This document shows, piece by piece, positions 51,186 to 61,511 of a stretch of 64,000 nucleotides of DNA; position 1 is the stretch's first letter, and every line of letters starts with the position of its first letter. The position numbers and the translations under genes are program-made. The notes under the pieces are model-generated. The model ran no database searches. It had not been told where the DNA came from and was given only the letters and a program-made list of their open reading frames with translations. Source of the stretch: Paramacrobiotus metropolitanus (Eukaryota > Tardigrada > Eutardigrada > Parachela > Macrobiotidae); assembly GCF_019649055.1 (NCBI RefSeq), contig NW_026570258.1:992001-1056000 (forward strand), given 5' to 3'.

Positions 51186-52290
51186 TTTCGTTTCGCTGAG
51201 ACCGTTGGTCCTTCCGTGGCAAGAACTGAATATAGTAATTATTGACAACTTGACTTTATCGCGCTGAGCTAACGTATGGAGGATCCGAGGACCGAGCGTG
51301 GCGTGTGGCCAAAGTGGAAAGCAGTGCGAGTAGTCTGTAAAACTGAAAAACAGCATCTAGCATTGTGTAAACCAACTAGTAGTAGCAGCTTACCCGGTAG
51401 TAGTTCAGCCGAAACTGTACTACGTGGGTTTTCTCAAATTTCTCGCAAGCGCAGATACGTTGCTAAGCTTATTATAATGCCTAAGTTAATAATCTTCAAG
51501 GACTACGCTGTATACCAAAAACCATGATGCAAGTGTAATTACATGAGGGTACATATACATGACCATGGTAATTTAGGTAAGTACATCAACCATGGCCATG
51601 CGCTACCACATTTTGCAGTTATAACTGAGGACTGAAGAGCATGATCTTTTGCTGGTGGCAATGCAAGATTATGTCGTAAAAGTATGTGAGAATGATAGTC
51701 ATTATAATTAAGTCAGAAATTCTAGAGGTTAATAAAGAAAATGGACACGAATCACACGGTAATCGCTTACTGTAGCGGCGATAATGTGATTACAATTTGG
51801 AGCATGCTTCGGAATTCTATAGCGACATTCCCGCAGTAATACCGTAACCCATGTTTATGTACGCCCTGGTCACAATCATCACGTGGGTTCACATGTTCAG
51901 AGTCCGCACGTACTGGTTACAAACCGATAACAATACAATATTGTATCTTTATGTTCATACAAGCTTACCGACCAAAGCGTATTTATGCGCCGTTTTAAAC
52001 TCCTCGATAACTCGTGGTCAGTTTAAGTCCAGCTTGGTCTTAAAAAATTCCATAGGTGTGCCAATAAATTTTTGTTTGTTTTTAATAACCAGTGGTCAGA
52101 AGATGGTTTCACCAGGTCTTAAGTATAGGAAACGTAAAGAGCACTCAAAAAAGTATTCACTGCACAGCAATAAAACGTGCTTTAAAACATAAAGTCTGTA
52201 ACCACGGAGACTATAGCGGATGCATAAAGACTGCTCTTTAGGTAAAATTATATATTATTACGTCATGCAAAAGTCCATACGTATTTCAGA
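51186..52290. other. intergenic, no gene recognised
   Basis: A plus-strand open frame of 113 codons (51851-52192) lacks recognisable features and is not called. Confidence 0.4.
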
Positions 52291-52682
52291 GCGTCAAAAC
52301 GTCAGAAATTCAATACGTGTGAACGTCAGAACGTAACACTGTCAGAACGTCATAAAGTAAGAACATCGGAACGTCAGAACGTTAGAACGTCAGAACGTTA
52401 TAAAGTAAGAACATCAGAACGTTAGAACGTCAGAAGGTTAGAGCGTCAGAACGTCAGAACTTCATAACGTCAGAATGTCAGAACGTTAGAACGTCAGAAC
52501 GTCATAAAGTAAAAACGTCAGAACGTCAGAACGTCATAACGTCAGAAGGTCAAAACGTCATAAAGTAAGAACATCAGAACGTTAGAACGTCAGAACGTTA
52601 GAACGTCAGAACGTCGGAACGTCAGAACGTCAGAACGTGAAAAATTAAAATTGTCAGGACGTCGGAAATTTCGAACGTCAGC
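52291..52682. repeat. minisatellite of a 9-bp unit (GTCAGAAC-type)
   Basis: About 390 bp of imperfect tandem copies of ACGTCAGA and ACGTTAGA, interspersed with ACGTCATAAAGTAAGAAC. No unique spacers, so not a CRISPR array. Confidence 0.9.
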
Positions 52683-52959
52683 CTTTATATTTTCATAATG
52701 ACCTTTCCGAAACAAAGCCAATACTATCCAGTACTTAGTGCCGAGCGCGGATGCGCGAAGCTACCTTGTATATATGAACTTATATCAAGAACGAACAATA
52801 CCAAAAACATACTTTAGACTTCCCTCATCCCTACTCGAAGCTACGATCAGTTGCTGGTGTAATCTGTAATACCATCATGTTTCAGACAATTTAACTCTAG
52901 CAGACGAATTCAAAATAATCTTGCAAATTCGGAAGGTCCTGGCAGTTATTATCCAATAA

Positions 52960-53583
52960 TTTATGGTGAAGGCTTCGCATACCACCTTTATACCCCCTTT
53001 GGCTCCTAATACCACCTTTCGTACCACCTTTGGCTCCTAGTACCACCTTTTGGACACCACTTTTGACTCCGCATACCACCATTTATTTACTACTTAACTT
53101 CTGCATGTGTCTATCCATTTTTAGTTTTTTATAACTGGAATAACTGAATGATTACCTAGATTGCGCAGGTACATCCGTATCTACACGATGTGTTTCGTAC
53201 AATCCCGCATCTAAAGCGGATATATGAAATCAAATCTCGGATTGGTAATTCTCAGGGCTTGTTCTCCGGTGCGTCTTTTTAGTGGAAGCAGTTTTTCTTC
53301 GCAAATTATTCTAAAATCCATTTTCGAATACTTTTGCGGGTATACGATGTCTCTGCCGGGCTTTTTTTGTAGAAAAGGACATACGCGAATGCCGCAGCAA
53401 ATGGCCCACAGTCAACACCATTTTTATATCATTTTATTAAAAGTTTAAAAAAAATTATGGTGGTTTGCGGAGTCAAACGTAGTGTGCAAGAGGTGGTATA
53501 AGGAGCCAAAGGCGGTACGAAAGGTGGTACGAAAGGAGCCTAAGGTGGTAAACGGTGGTATGAGGAGCCTTCACCATAATTTA
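52960..53583. mobile_element. foldback repeat with ACCACCTTT arms
   Basis: The left arm (52960-53091) starts TTATGGTGAAGGCTTCGCAT and contains repeated TACCACCTTTGGCTCCTA. The right arm (53455-53583) is its inverse, ending AGGAGCCTTCACCATAATTT. A spacer of about 360 bp separates them and encodes nothing recognised. It is probably a non-autonomous DNA transposon, unrelated to the GGCCCGGTACAT family. Confidence 0.75.
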
Positions 53584-53850
53584 ATATGGTTTGATTGAAA
53601 TGTACTAATATGCAAAATCACAATGACAAATCGCACAAATTTGACAAAACTCTCTTAAACACTGATAGGCGTACCTACCTACAGATAGGCGACCTTACAA
53701 TGATACCAACAAACATCAAAATGCTGTAGGTTCATGGCGACCTTACATGCCTTTAAAAGTTTGAGCGCAAAGAGCGGTCCGCTGCAGCGTGTTTGAAAGG
53801 TGCAATGAAATTAAAGTTATCATAGAGCAACTAATCACAACAGTTATTGA

Positions 53851-56100
53851 TTACCGTAAATAAAGGCCTCGAAAACACGGGTGGCTAACTAAAACGAAGG
53901 TCATAAACCAGAACTTCGAGATCGGCGTACGCGAGTCCCTCCAGGTGATAGTAGTGGCGGCGCTCCGATCCCACGGGTTCACAATGAGTAGTCCTTTGGG
54001 TTTACACTGACACGTAGCATTACAGTTGGGGAAAGCTGGTCTCTGCGCTTCGTTCAACTGAGCGAGGTCTGGACATCCGTCAGGAAAGTATTTCGATTGA
54101 CAGTCGTTCCATCCATCGGTGACTTTACACGGGTTGGTGCAGAGTCCTCTGTTACAGTCCCGTTCCTTCGGACATTTCAGGCAAGCCGGACCGGGTTCGT
54201 AAGGTATGTTGAAATTTATATTCCCGCTATAACAGGACGAGTGCAACAGATTATAGAATATTCGAAATTTGTATTTGCAGGACAGCTCGGCACTCCCTAG
54301 TTCATTTTATTAAATGATTTAGCCCGGTACATGGCACCAAATTCGTGTACGGTATGCATAGGAGAAAAAACCGTTTTGTGCGCGCAACATCCGGTTCGGA
54401 AGTTGTGGCTGTAAGAAAACCCCAAAAAGTTTAAATTCCTTCAGTTGTACCAAAAGTTTCGTTATCAACCGACCTCCTATAAATTCCGCATGAAAACGAC
54501 GCACAGAAGCATGAAGAGCGCTTTTACACCGAACCACGGTCCTAGCACTTTTTTAAAATTTTAAAATGAATTTCAAAATTTTTGACATTCATTTTAAAAT
54601 TTTAAAAAAACGGTGCAACTCTAATTCGGTGAAAAAACGATTTTCATACTTACGTGCATTTATGTGCAACTTTTAAATGAGGCCGGCTGATAACGAGACT
54701 TTTGGTACACATTTAAACCTTTTGGAATTTTTTACAACCATAACTCCCGAACCGGATGTTGCGCGCACAAACGGTTTTTACGCCTATGTATACCGTACAA
54801 ATCATAGGGCTACAGAAATGTCATAAAAGAAAGCAAATAGGTGTTTCGGAGTGCGCGGAAGTAAGTTTTCCTGCATGTACACGGATTTGGTACCATGTAC
54901 CGGGCCAAATCCCGCAAGTACACTGAAGATGGAAATTAAAATGAAAGGCCGGGCGTTAATTAATTAGTAATTCCCTATAGTGCCTATACCAAAACTAGAG
55001 AAATCCAGTATTGTTATGAATTAATCCTGTATAGTAGTGTACAGACCACTACCACTGTACCACTGTATACCACTACACACAGCTGGCAGTACGGAAGATC
55101 AACGCATTGAGTTCTTTTAGCGTTTTAGATCTGCCATACGTGGGCAGTAAACGATTTGCCAACTTACGCAGGATAATAATTGCATGCGAAATAATGTCCC
55201 ACTTTGTCGCATATTCTGTAGTAGCAGCCCACTGAGTACGTGTCGTTCCATACTACTTGCGTGTAGTGCCCGACTTTCATGAATTCATTTTTGCCGCCCA
55301 GCTTGAAGTTCTTGATCTCTGAGTACCACGACCCCACGACGGTGGTCCAGTTGACTGGCTTGTCGCCGCTGTTGGCAAATAAATTCTGACCGCAACCCGG
55401 CTCTGCGAACAAACTTGTCCACTGACTTTAAAGTTGATAATTACTTTTTAATTGGTAGGTAGAAGCGATATACCCATAATCGACATAGGAGGCCGGTAAT
55501 ATGAAAAGCATTAGAACGGTCATCGGGTAAAATTATTTTTAACAACAATTATTGATGACCTTTATAATTATGGGATGCCCTTCTATGAGATGACCATCAA
55601 AAACTTGATTCAAGAATTTTATTTAACTATTAATGTAAATAAGATGCCTTTCTGGAATTACTTTCTGGTATTCCCTTTATTCCTTCGTATTCTTTTATGG
55701 GTATGAAGATTGCCGATAAATAAAAAAAAGAATTTATCACTGTAATATTTTGGGAAGACGTGGGATCCTACAATTGTACAAAACATAATTCAGTAAAATT
55801 AACGGAAAATTAAAATACTTAAATTTACTTTTAGGTTTGAGGAAGTCCATGTCGCCCGGTTCCGAGGGGTGGCGGAATACGCATTTGGACGTCCACGTGG
55901 CCGCGTCTGCGGCCGCGTCGGCATCCCAAGTCAACTCGAACATTGCCGTCGAGGGGATCTTGGCGCGCAGTACATTATGGGCTTCGAGGATTTCTTTAAC
56001 GACATCCGGATCTTTCGTGTTGACTTTTGGGCTACCCGGGGGCGGTGTGGGTTCGGCAGTGGTGAGGAAAGGGCAGGCTATAATGTACAACAAAAGTTTC
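53851..56100 (-). CDS. CAP-superfamily secreted protein (CRISP / antigen 5 / PR-1 type), 5' end incomplete
   Basis: Exons on the minus strand: about 56100-55829 (LYIIACPFLTTA, end of a signal peptide, then EILEAHNVLRAKIP and LTWDADAAADAATWTSKC); about 55425-55168 (EPGCGQNLFA, then KVGHYTQVVWNDTYSVGCYY and ACNYYPA), phase 2 donor GTAAGT; 54226-53851 (GNINFNIPYEPGPAC, then a Cys-rich segment and stop). HYTQVVW and CNYYPAGN are CAP signatures. The Cys-rich C-terminus recalls CRISP hinge regions. The first coding exon with ATG is not identified: a TAG precedes the open frame at 56101, consistent with a splice acceptor. The exon 1 donor has alternatives (55829 or about 55818). CAP proteins are extracellular, often sterol- or lipid-binding. 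Confidence 0.82.
54318..54914. mobile_element. foldback (MITE-like) element, copy 3, inside a CAP-gene intron
   Basis: Terminal inverted repeats AGCCCGGTACATGG and CCATGTACCGGGCC enclose two arms that pair over most of their length around an internal TTTTAAAATGAATTTC palindrome (54550-54605). Same family as the copies at 26058 and 30771. Confidence 0.8.
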
Positions 56101-57819
56101 TAATTTTGGTGCATGCAGGGTATTTTGCCGTCTGATTCTGATAATACTATTCTATTACGACACAATTTTTATAAGGTGATTCTCTCAAATGAAGATCCTA
56201 TACTGCATTTAGCACGATGAGGAATAATCGCTTCTTCTACTTATTCTGTATGGTTCGTCTAAGGTAGGCCCTAACGCAAAAAATGCTGAATAAAAGCATA
56301 AATGTTTAAAGTGCTATTATTTTAAAATTAATCTTGAGCGATAAAACATTACTTATTTGCTAATCATATTATTTTTTATTTTTTCAGCCACTGTCAACTT
56401 TTCCACCTACTCTAGTCAGCCTAATTTAGTCTTGCATTTTCTATGAGATTATCATTGTTACGCCAGTACAACGCTGTTCTTGGGAACCAGAGAGTAAATC
56501 ATTATTTTTTTGTGGGCCATAAAAAAATATAGAAAATATTTTTGTGGGCCATAAAAAAATATAGAAAATACAAACTTTAATAAGTGAATGGAAAACTGTA
56601 ACTAAACGTAAAGAAGCCGCAGACGTTCAAATCATTTTGTCTGCCAGTTGACTAGATTATTCCGTACAAACCATGGCAGCGGTTCTAAAGGTCACCAGCA
56701 AAAGCTATCGTGTTAGTCGAAGAACTGCAACAGTCTTGAAAACCAATGACAAACATACTTCTTACCGCTTACGCTGTGTGTCAGCAGTCACCACGAGGAC
56801 CCACAGATACGTCCTTGTCAAGGCTAATATGGTTGCCCACATACTGGCAGCAAGGAGGTATAGGTTTGTTGCCCACCAAACCAACGCGAATTTGAACCAG
56901 AATTGATGTTATATTGTTATGTACTCGTACGTGTTATGTGGGCAGAAGGTTTTGCAGTGTTAGAGTAGTCAGCTCCAGAATCCATATGCTCGCAAAATTG
57001 GGCTAAATCATAACGCCGGATAGAATAATTTTGTACGAGTGTGTGTATTAAAATTCAGGCCCGCGGGTATGATTTTGCGTTGGTCAAAATTTTTGAATCT
57101 TATCGACAACTACAGTACAGTAGTTCCAATTTCAGGCACGATACAGTACTTAAATCATGATCGACGGCGACACGATCGTACAATACATTGCAGTGGGCAA
57201 GTATTTAAATACATAAGTAATAATGATTACTGAATTAGTTATTTAAATAATAACAAAAGGCTCTTCTTTCTTCTGATTTTTAAATTTTGCTGTAGTATTA
57301 GTTTTCCGTGGATTTTTCTCCGAGGGCGTCACTACCCTTCTAAAATATCTGCAGACTGTATTTACTTGTATCTGTGTCTGACTGTCTGACAATAAAATAG
57401 TCTATTTTATCGTCTGTTACGACTACATACAGTTACGAGCAGACGTTTTACGGTTTTCATGACTGAATTTTGTTAACAATTAGTACTAACAATATTTTTA
57501 CTATATTTAGTATTTATTAAAGAAAAAACAGTACAAAATAATACAGTCATAATCGTTTTATTTATCAACGGTAATGTTGCGGTCTCAGTCGCGCAAAGCA
57601 CATCTGGTGTGGTTGTGCACAACCAGCAGTTTATTGTTCCTATCAAATCACTGCAGCAGCCTAAAATATCACTCCATAAAACGAATAAAATTCTAAATTC
57701 CACATCGTGTCAGTGTCAGTATGAGCCACCCGAAAAATTTCCATCAACACCGTAAAAACATTTATTAACTCCTTCCATACTCCCGTAATCTACGGTAGCA
57801 ATACAAGGTTTGTTGCAAT
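56101..57819. other. intergenic, no firm gene
   Basis: The first exon of the CAP gene may lie in the right-hand part. A plus-strand frame of 77 codons at 56673-56906 has an ATG in fair context but no recognisable domain. A direct repeat (TTTTTGTGGGCCATAAAAAA) occurs twice near 56508-56560. A block near 57590-57625 resembles 58762-58795. Confidence 0.4.
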
Positions 57820-58222
57820 TCAGCCCAACTGGCACTTGACGCATTCGCAGTTAGCCGTGATCATGAAACGTCCGTTGGCAATCACCGGTTGGGGTGTCGT
57901 CGAACTAGCTGTCGTCCACTCTTCTGGCAGCGAAGGACGTTTCGGTCGTGTTGCAAACTCTTCCGGCGAGACGGTGAACGAGGGATTATAATTGTAGACG
58001 CGCTTGTCGCGGTGTAGTGACTGCTCGTTCGCTATATCGTCTCCTTGATAATACTCTGTAAAAGCAATTATTCAGGCTCCTCAATCTACATCATTCGTCA
58101 CTCTGCGTAAGCGTAAGTACATCCGAATGGGAAAGTAGATGACGTCATTTCTTACCGAAATCTTGACATGTCACAGCCACGACCACAGCCAAAACTGTCA
58201 GTACGTGAGTTGAGTGCAACAT
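57820..58222 (-). CDS. small secreted protein, copy 1 (two exons, 100 aa)
   Basis: Exon 1, 58222-58156: signal peptide MLHSTHVLTVLAVVVAVTCQ; donor GTAAG. Exon 2, 58055-57820: begins YYQGDDIANEQSLHRDKRVY, Pro/Thr-rich middle, and ends NCECVKCQLG before TGA. Phases join cleanly and give 100 residues. KR before VY may be a processing site. The C-E-C-x2-C-QLG end is shared with copy 2. No family recognised; the layout fits a secreted peptide or matrix protein. Confidence 0.75.
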
Positions 58223-59357
58223 GCTGTGCGCAACTGGTGACGTAGTCGGTTGAAAGAAGTACTCGCTGTGCCGTACTTGTTCGCCGTATGGATAACCACG
58301 GCAAAGTAGAGTTATCGCGCTGTTTTTGTCCGTGCCATAAAAGTATATATAGATATACAGTAATAATAAAAACAATTATTTTGTTTACTGTACCGTACGT
58401 ACGTATAAACTCGTACATACTGTATGACGTTAATTCTTGATTTCACGGTACGTTGTCTGTTGCATCGCAACCGTTTTTGTTTGATGCGATACGTCATGGA
58501 GGAATTTACTACGTATTTCCGAAAGAATAGCTCGAAGTAATCGTATCTGAAAAAACTGACCCTGCGCAACAAGTGCACTTTCTACGTCTTATACTGAAAC
58601 CTGTCTACTGAAATCGCAAAGCAAAACTTGTTAAAAATTATAAATTCTACGTAAAAACGAATAAGTTTGTAAAAGTGCTAGTAATACTGCGCCGCAACTG
58701 GGAATTGATTTTTTTCGGAAGGGAAAATGAAAGGTAAAAATTTTGTTATAGTCCTACACTCACCGTCGCGCAAAGTAGACCTGATGTGGTCGTGCACTAC
58801 CAACATATTAACGCGAGGTGGCCAGCAACTCGGTCCCTTTGCGGGAATTAACGGGCACACTGCCGACGCGGTAGTCTTTTTAACTACACTGTAGCATATA
58901 CTACATAAAGAAATTAATGATTTTTGTACTTTAAAATGTGATCAGTAGCAATACCACCATAGAACTGTTCACCTTGCATGCCCCCCTTTACCACCATACA
59001 GAATACAGATGGAACTTCTAATTTTATGTTTGTTGGCGAAAATGGTGACTGTATGCATTACAATCATTCATCGGAAACAAAAAACCACGCTCTCCAATAT
59101 AAGCCATGATAATTTTCGGGAATGATTTTGCAAAGTCGCTAGCCACTTCGCGATAATGTCTTATTCATAATTTCACTGGAGCGTGCCCAAGACGCCACTC
59201 CACAAAGCCAATAAATTGTCTACTTATCACAATCAGCATTAGCCTCCCAGGAAATTACCGCCAGCATCTTGAATACAATCACATCTTTAAACCCTCCATA
59301 CTCTGTACGTCAATAATCATAATCTAGCCATATACTTTGAAGTACCGCTGAGTTTCT
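58223..59357. other. interval between the two duplicated small secreted genes
   Basis: No complete gene. At 58762-58795 a stretch (GCGCAAAGTAGACCTGATG) resembles 57593-57612, so the duplication unit includes non-coding sequence. The minus strand here has an open segment ending in a GTGAGT donor (about 58860-58763) that could be an exon remnant. Confidence 0.35.
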
Positions 59358-59864
59358 TCAGCCCAGCTGACACTTAACGCATTCGCAATTAACCGTGAAC
59401 TTTCCGCTAGCCACGACCGACGGGGGTGTCGTGGTACTGAGTGTCACCCACTCCGGCGAGGTGCGCGGGGTGGGAGGAGCTTCGGGACGTACATCCCAAT
59501 TTTGTGGGTATCCGGGAGGGCGAGGGCCCGGCCGATTTGCCCACTCATCCGGTGGTAAGGTGGGTGGGCCAGCTGCACAGTTGTCCGTGACCCGGCTGGC
59601 GCTGCCTGGCCGGGCTCCAGGCCGTGTCGCAAGGTCTCCCGGTGACCAAGTATACACGCGCCGCTCGCGGTGTAGTTTTACCTCATCAGCAGCGTCATCT
59701 GGGTAATGCTCTACAAAGACCATAGATCAGGTTTTCCCAACTCTCGTTACTGCGTAGAGTTCCAGTGTTGAATGTGGATGATCATGACGTCATTTACCGA
59801 GATCCCGGCATATCACCGGCGCAGCCGCTGTCAGCGCGATGAGTACGTGGGTCGCGTACAGCAT
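59358..59864 (-). CDS. small secreted protein, copy 2 (two exons, 139 aa)
   Basis: Exon 1, 59864-59798, has exactly the same length (67 nt) as in copy 1 and encodes MLYATHVLIALTAAAPVICR; the donor is GTAAATG. Exon 2, 59710-59358, begins HYPDDAADEVKLHRERRVY, then a longer Pro/Arg/Gly-rich middle, and ends NCECVKCQLG with TGA. The middle has expanded relative to copy 1 and is GC-richer, while both ends are conserved, suggesting selection on signal peptide, RVY region and Cys tail. Confidence 0.75.
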
Positions 59865-60331
59865 CGTATGTGCAACGTACTAACTTGGAAGTAGGTACAG
59901 TACTCAGCGCGTATTTCCACCGGCGTATAGCTACAGAAAATACTGTACGAGTTTAAAGTGCTGTTATGTACAGTATAGTTTAAAGACAAGAATCTGATGT
60001 GTACTGTATGTACGACGTTTCGATTGCACGGTACATATTCGGAAGTTCATCCCATCCCATATGGTTGCATCGCAACCATTCTTGGCCAACGCGGCACATC
60101 ACGGCGGAGTCTGTTTCTCTTGGAATTTAAGCGTGGGAATTAATCACATTCATAGCTCACTGTTAAATTTTTCGCGGTCTTCAAAACTCCTTAAAATAGG
60201 TGTAATTACGCAGTATAGGCAGTGTTTTTCGAAGCAGTATTTTACCGGTCTTTGATGAGAAACATATAAAAAACAGTTTTTAATATTTGTTGCTTAAGTT
60301 ATAAATTATTATCTATTATTCTCCGTTGACG
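59865..60331. other. divergent intergenic region
   Basis: It lies between the minus-strand small secreted gene and the plus-strand secreted gene; probably contains both promoters. No motif called. Confidence 0.4.
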
Positions 60332-61004
60332 ATGGATACAACCGTGTACGTTCTTCTGTTCATCAGCGTGGCCGCGGTGCCGGCGCTCAGCTGGTACGTC
60401 CCTCCTTTCGGCGCGCGTATGGACGCCGTGTATGCCTTTCAAACCCCAGACAACGGTAAGCGCTTTCCGTGAAATACCTGCGCCAATAAATTGTCGAAAA
60501 CCAATTATAAAATTTAACCGGAAATTATTAAAAATGCTATTGTAATTTAAAATTAATATTTAAAATATTATTATTATGAATTTCTTTATAAAATAAAAAA
60601 TTTAATTAAGCTTAAACTAGAACGCTGATAAATCTCACAGGCGCCCCGGCCAAACCCCCGGCACCCGCCATCCCACCGCCCGCCAAGCCGGTGACCGGCA
60701 AGACACACAGCGAGAAGACCAAGGATAATGTGAAGAGCGCCCAAAACGCCGGTGATCTGCCAATTGCCTTTGACGCGGGGGCCACTACCGTCGCCGCTGC
60801 CGGCGCCACCACCAACGCTTCGAAGAGCCTGGCCGTGTCCGTGCAAGGTACGTCATCCCGGTTGATTTTTTCGAATCTCACCATTTCCAGGAGTTTAAAA
60901 ATTTTTTGCTTGGTGTTATAGTGCCAAGTTTGACGACCCTGTACGGCGGATTCTTCACTGGTTTCTTGGTAAGTACTGTAATGGTGACCTTTGATAGCAA
61001 ATAA
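60332..61004 (+). CDS. secreted or membrane protein, three exons (138 aa)
   Basis: Exons 60332-60455, 60641-60847 and 60922-61004, all with GT-AG boundaries and matching phases. The signal peptide is MDTTVYVLLFISVAAVPALS. Exon 2 is Pro/Ala/Lys-rich (APAKPPAPAIPPPAKP). Exon 3 has a short hydrophobic stretch (LTTLYGGFFTGFLVSTVMV) and stops at TAA 61002-61004; AAATAAA overlaps the end. GTAAGT at 60969 could instead be a donor to a further exon, which would change the C-terminus. Family not recognised. Confidence 0.65.
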
Positions 61005-61511
61005 AAAATTAAAAAAATATAAAAATAATGAAAAAAAGAAATAAAAATCTATAAATAAAATCTATAAATACTCTGTAAATATTTAGAAATAAAATATAAT
61101 GTATAAATCTATAAAATAATCTATAAAGAAAATATTGATATAAAAATATGTCATAATAAAAAAGATATTGAAAATTGATAATGTGTTTGGATTTGTAGAT
61201 GTTGGAAGGATACATTCGCTTCGAATTGTGAGCCGTAATTTTGTTGTCTTGTTAGTTTTTCTTCGTTTGTTCAGCCTGGGATCACTTTCTTGTTTCCTTG
61301 ACCTGTATTTGTGTAAACTAGTTTTGTCTTTTTTCTTGTTTTTGTGTAGCATTGTGTACCTAATATCGAACGCATACCAAAGATAACTGTTGTTGTGAAA
61401 TTGTGTCTTTTTTTATTCGTCAAAATAAATGGAATTAAATTTTATGCATTTTGTTCAGCGTCTGATTGAAAATACCGGTTTGGAAAGTGGCAGCAGACTA
61501 TTTATTTGATT
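61005..61511. other. interval between convergent genes
   Basis: AT-rich sequence (ATAAAATCTATAAATA-type runs at 61020-61160); no gene recognised. Confidence 0.4.

Noticed and set aside
52291-52682. Regular repeats that could be read as a CRISPR array
   Set aside because: The unit is about 9 bp with no unique spacers, in a eukaryotic context; it is a minisatellite.
56673-56906. Plus-strand 77-codon frame with ATG
   Set aside because: No signal, domain or paralogue; length is within chance for this base composition.
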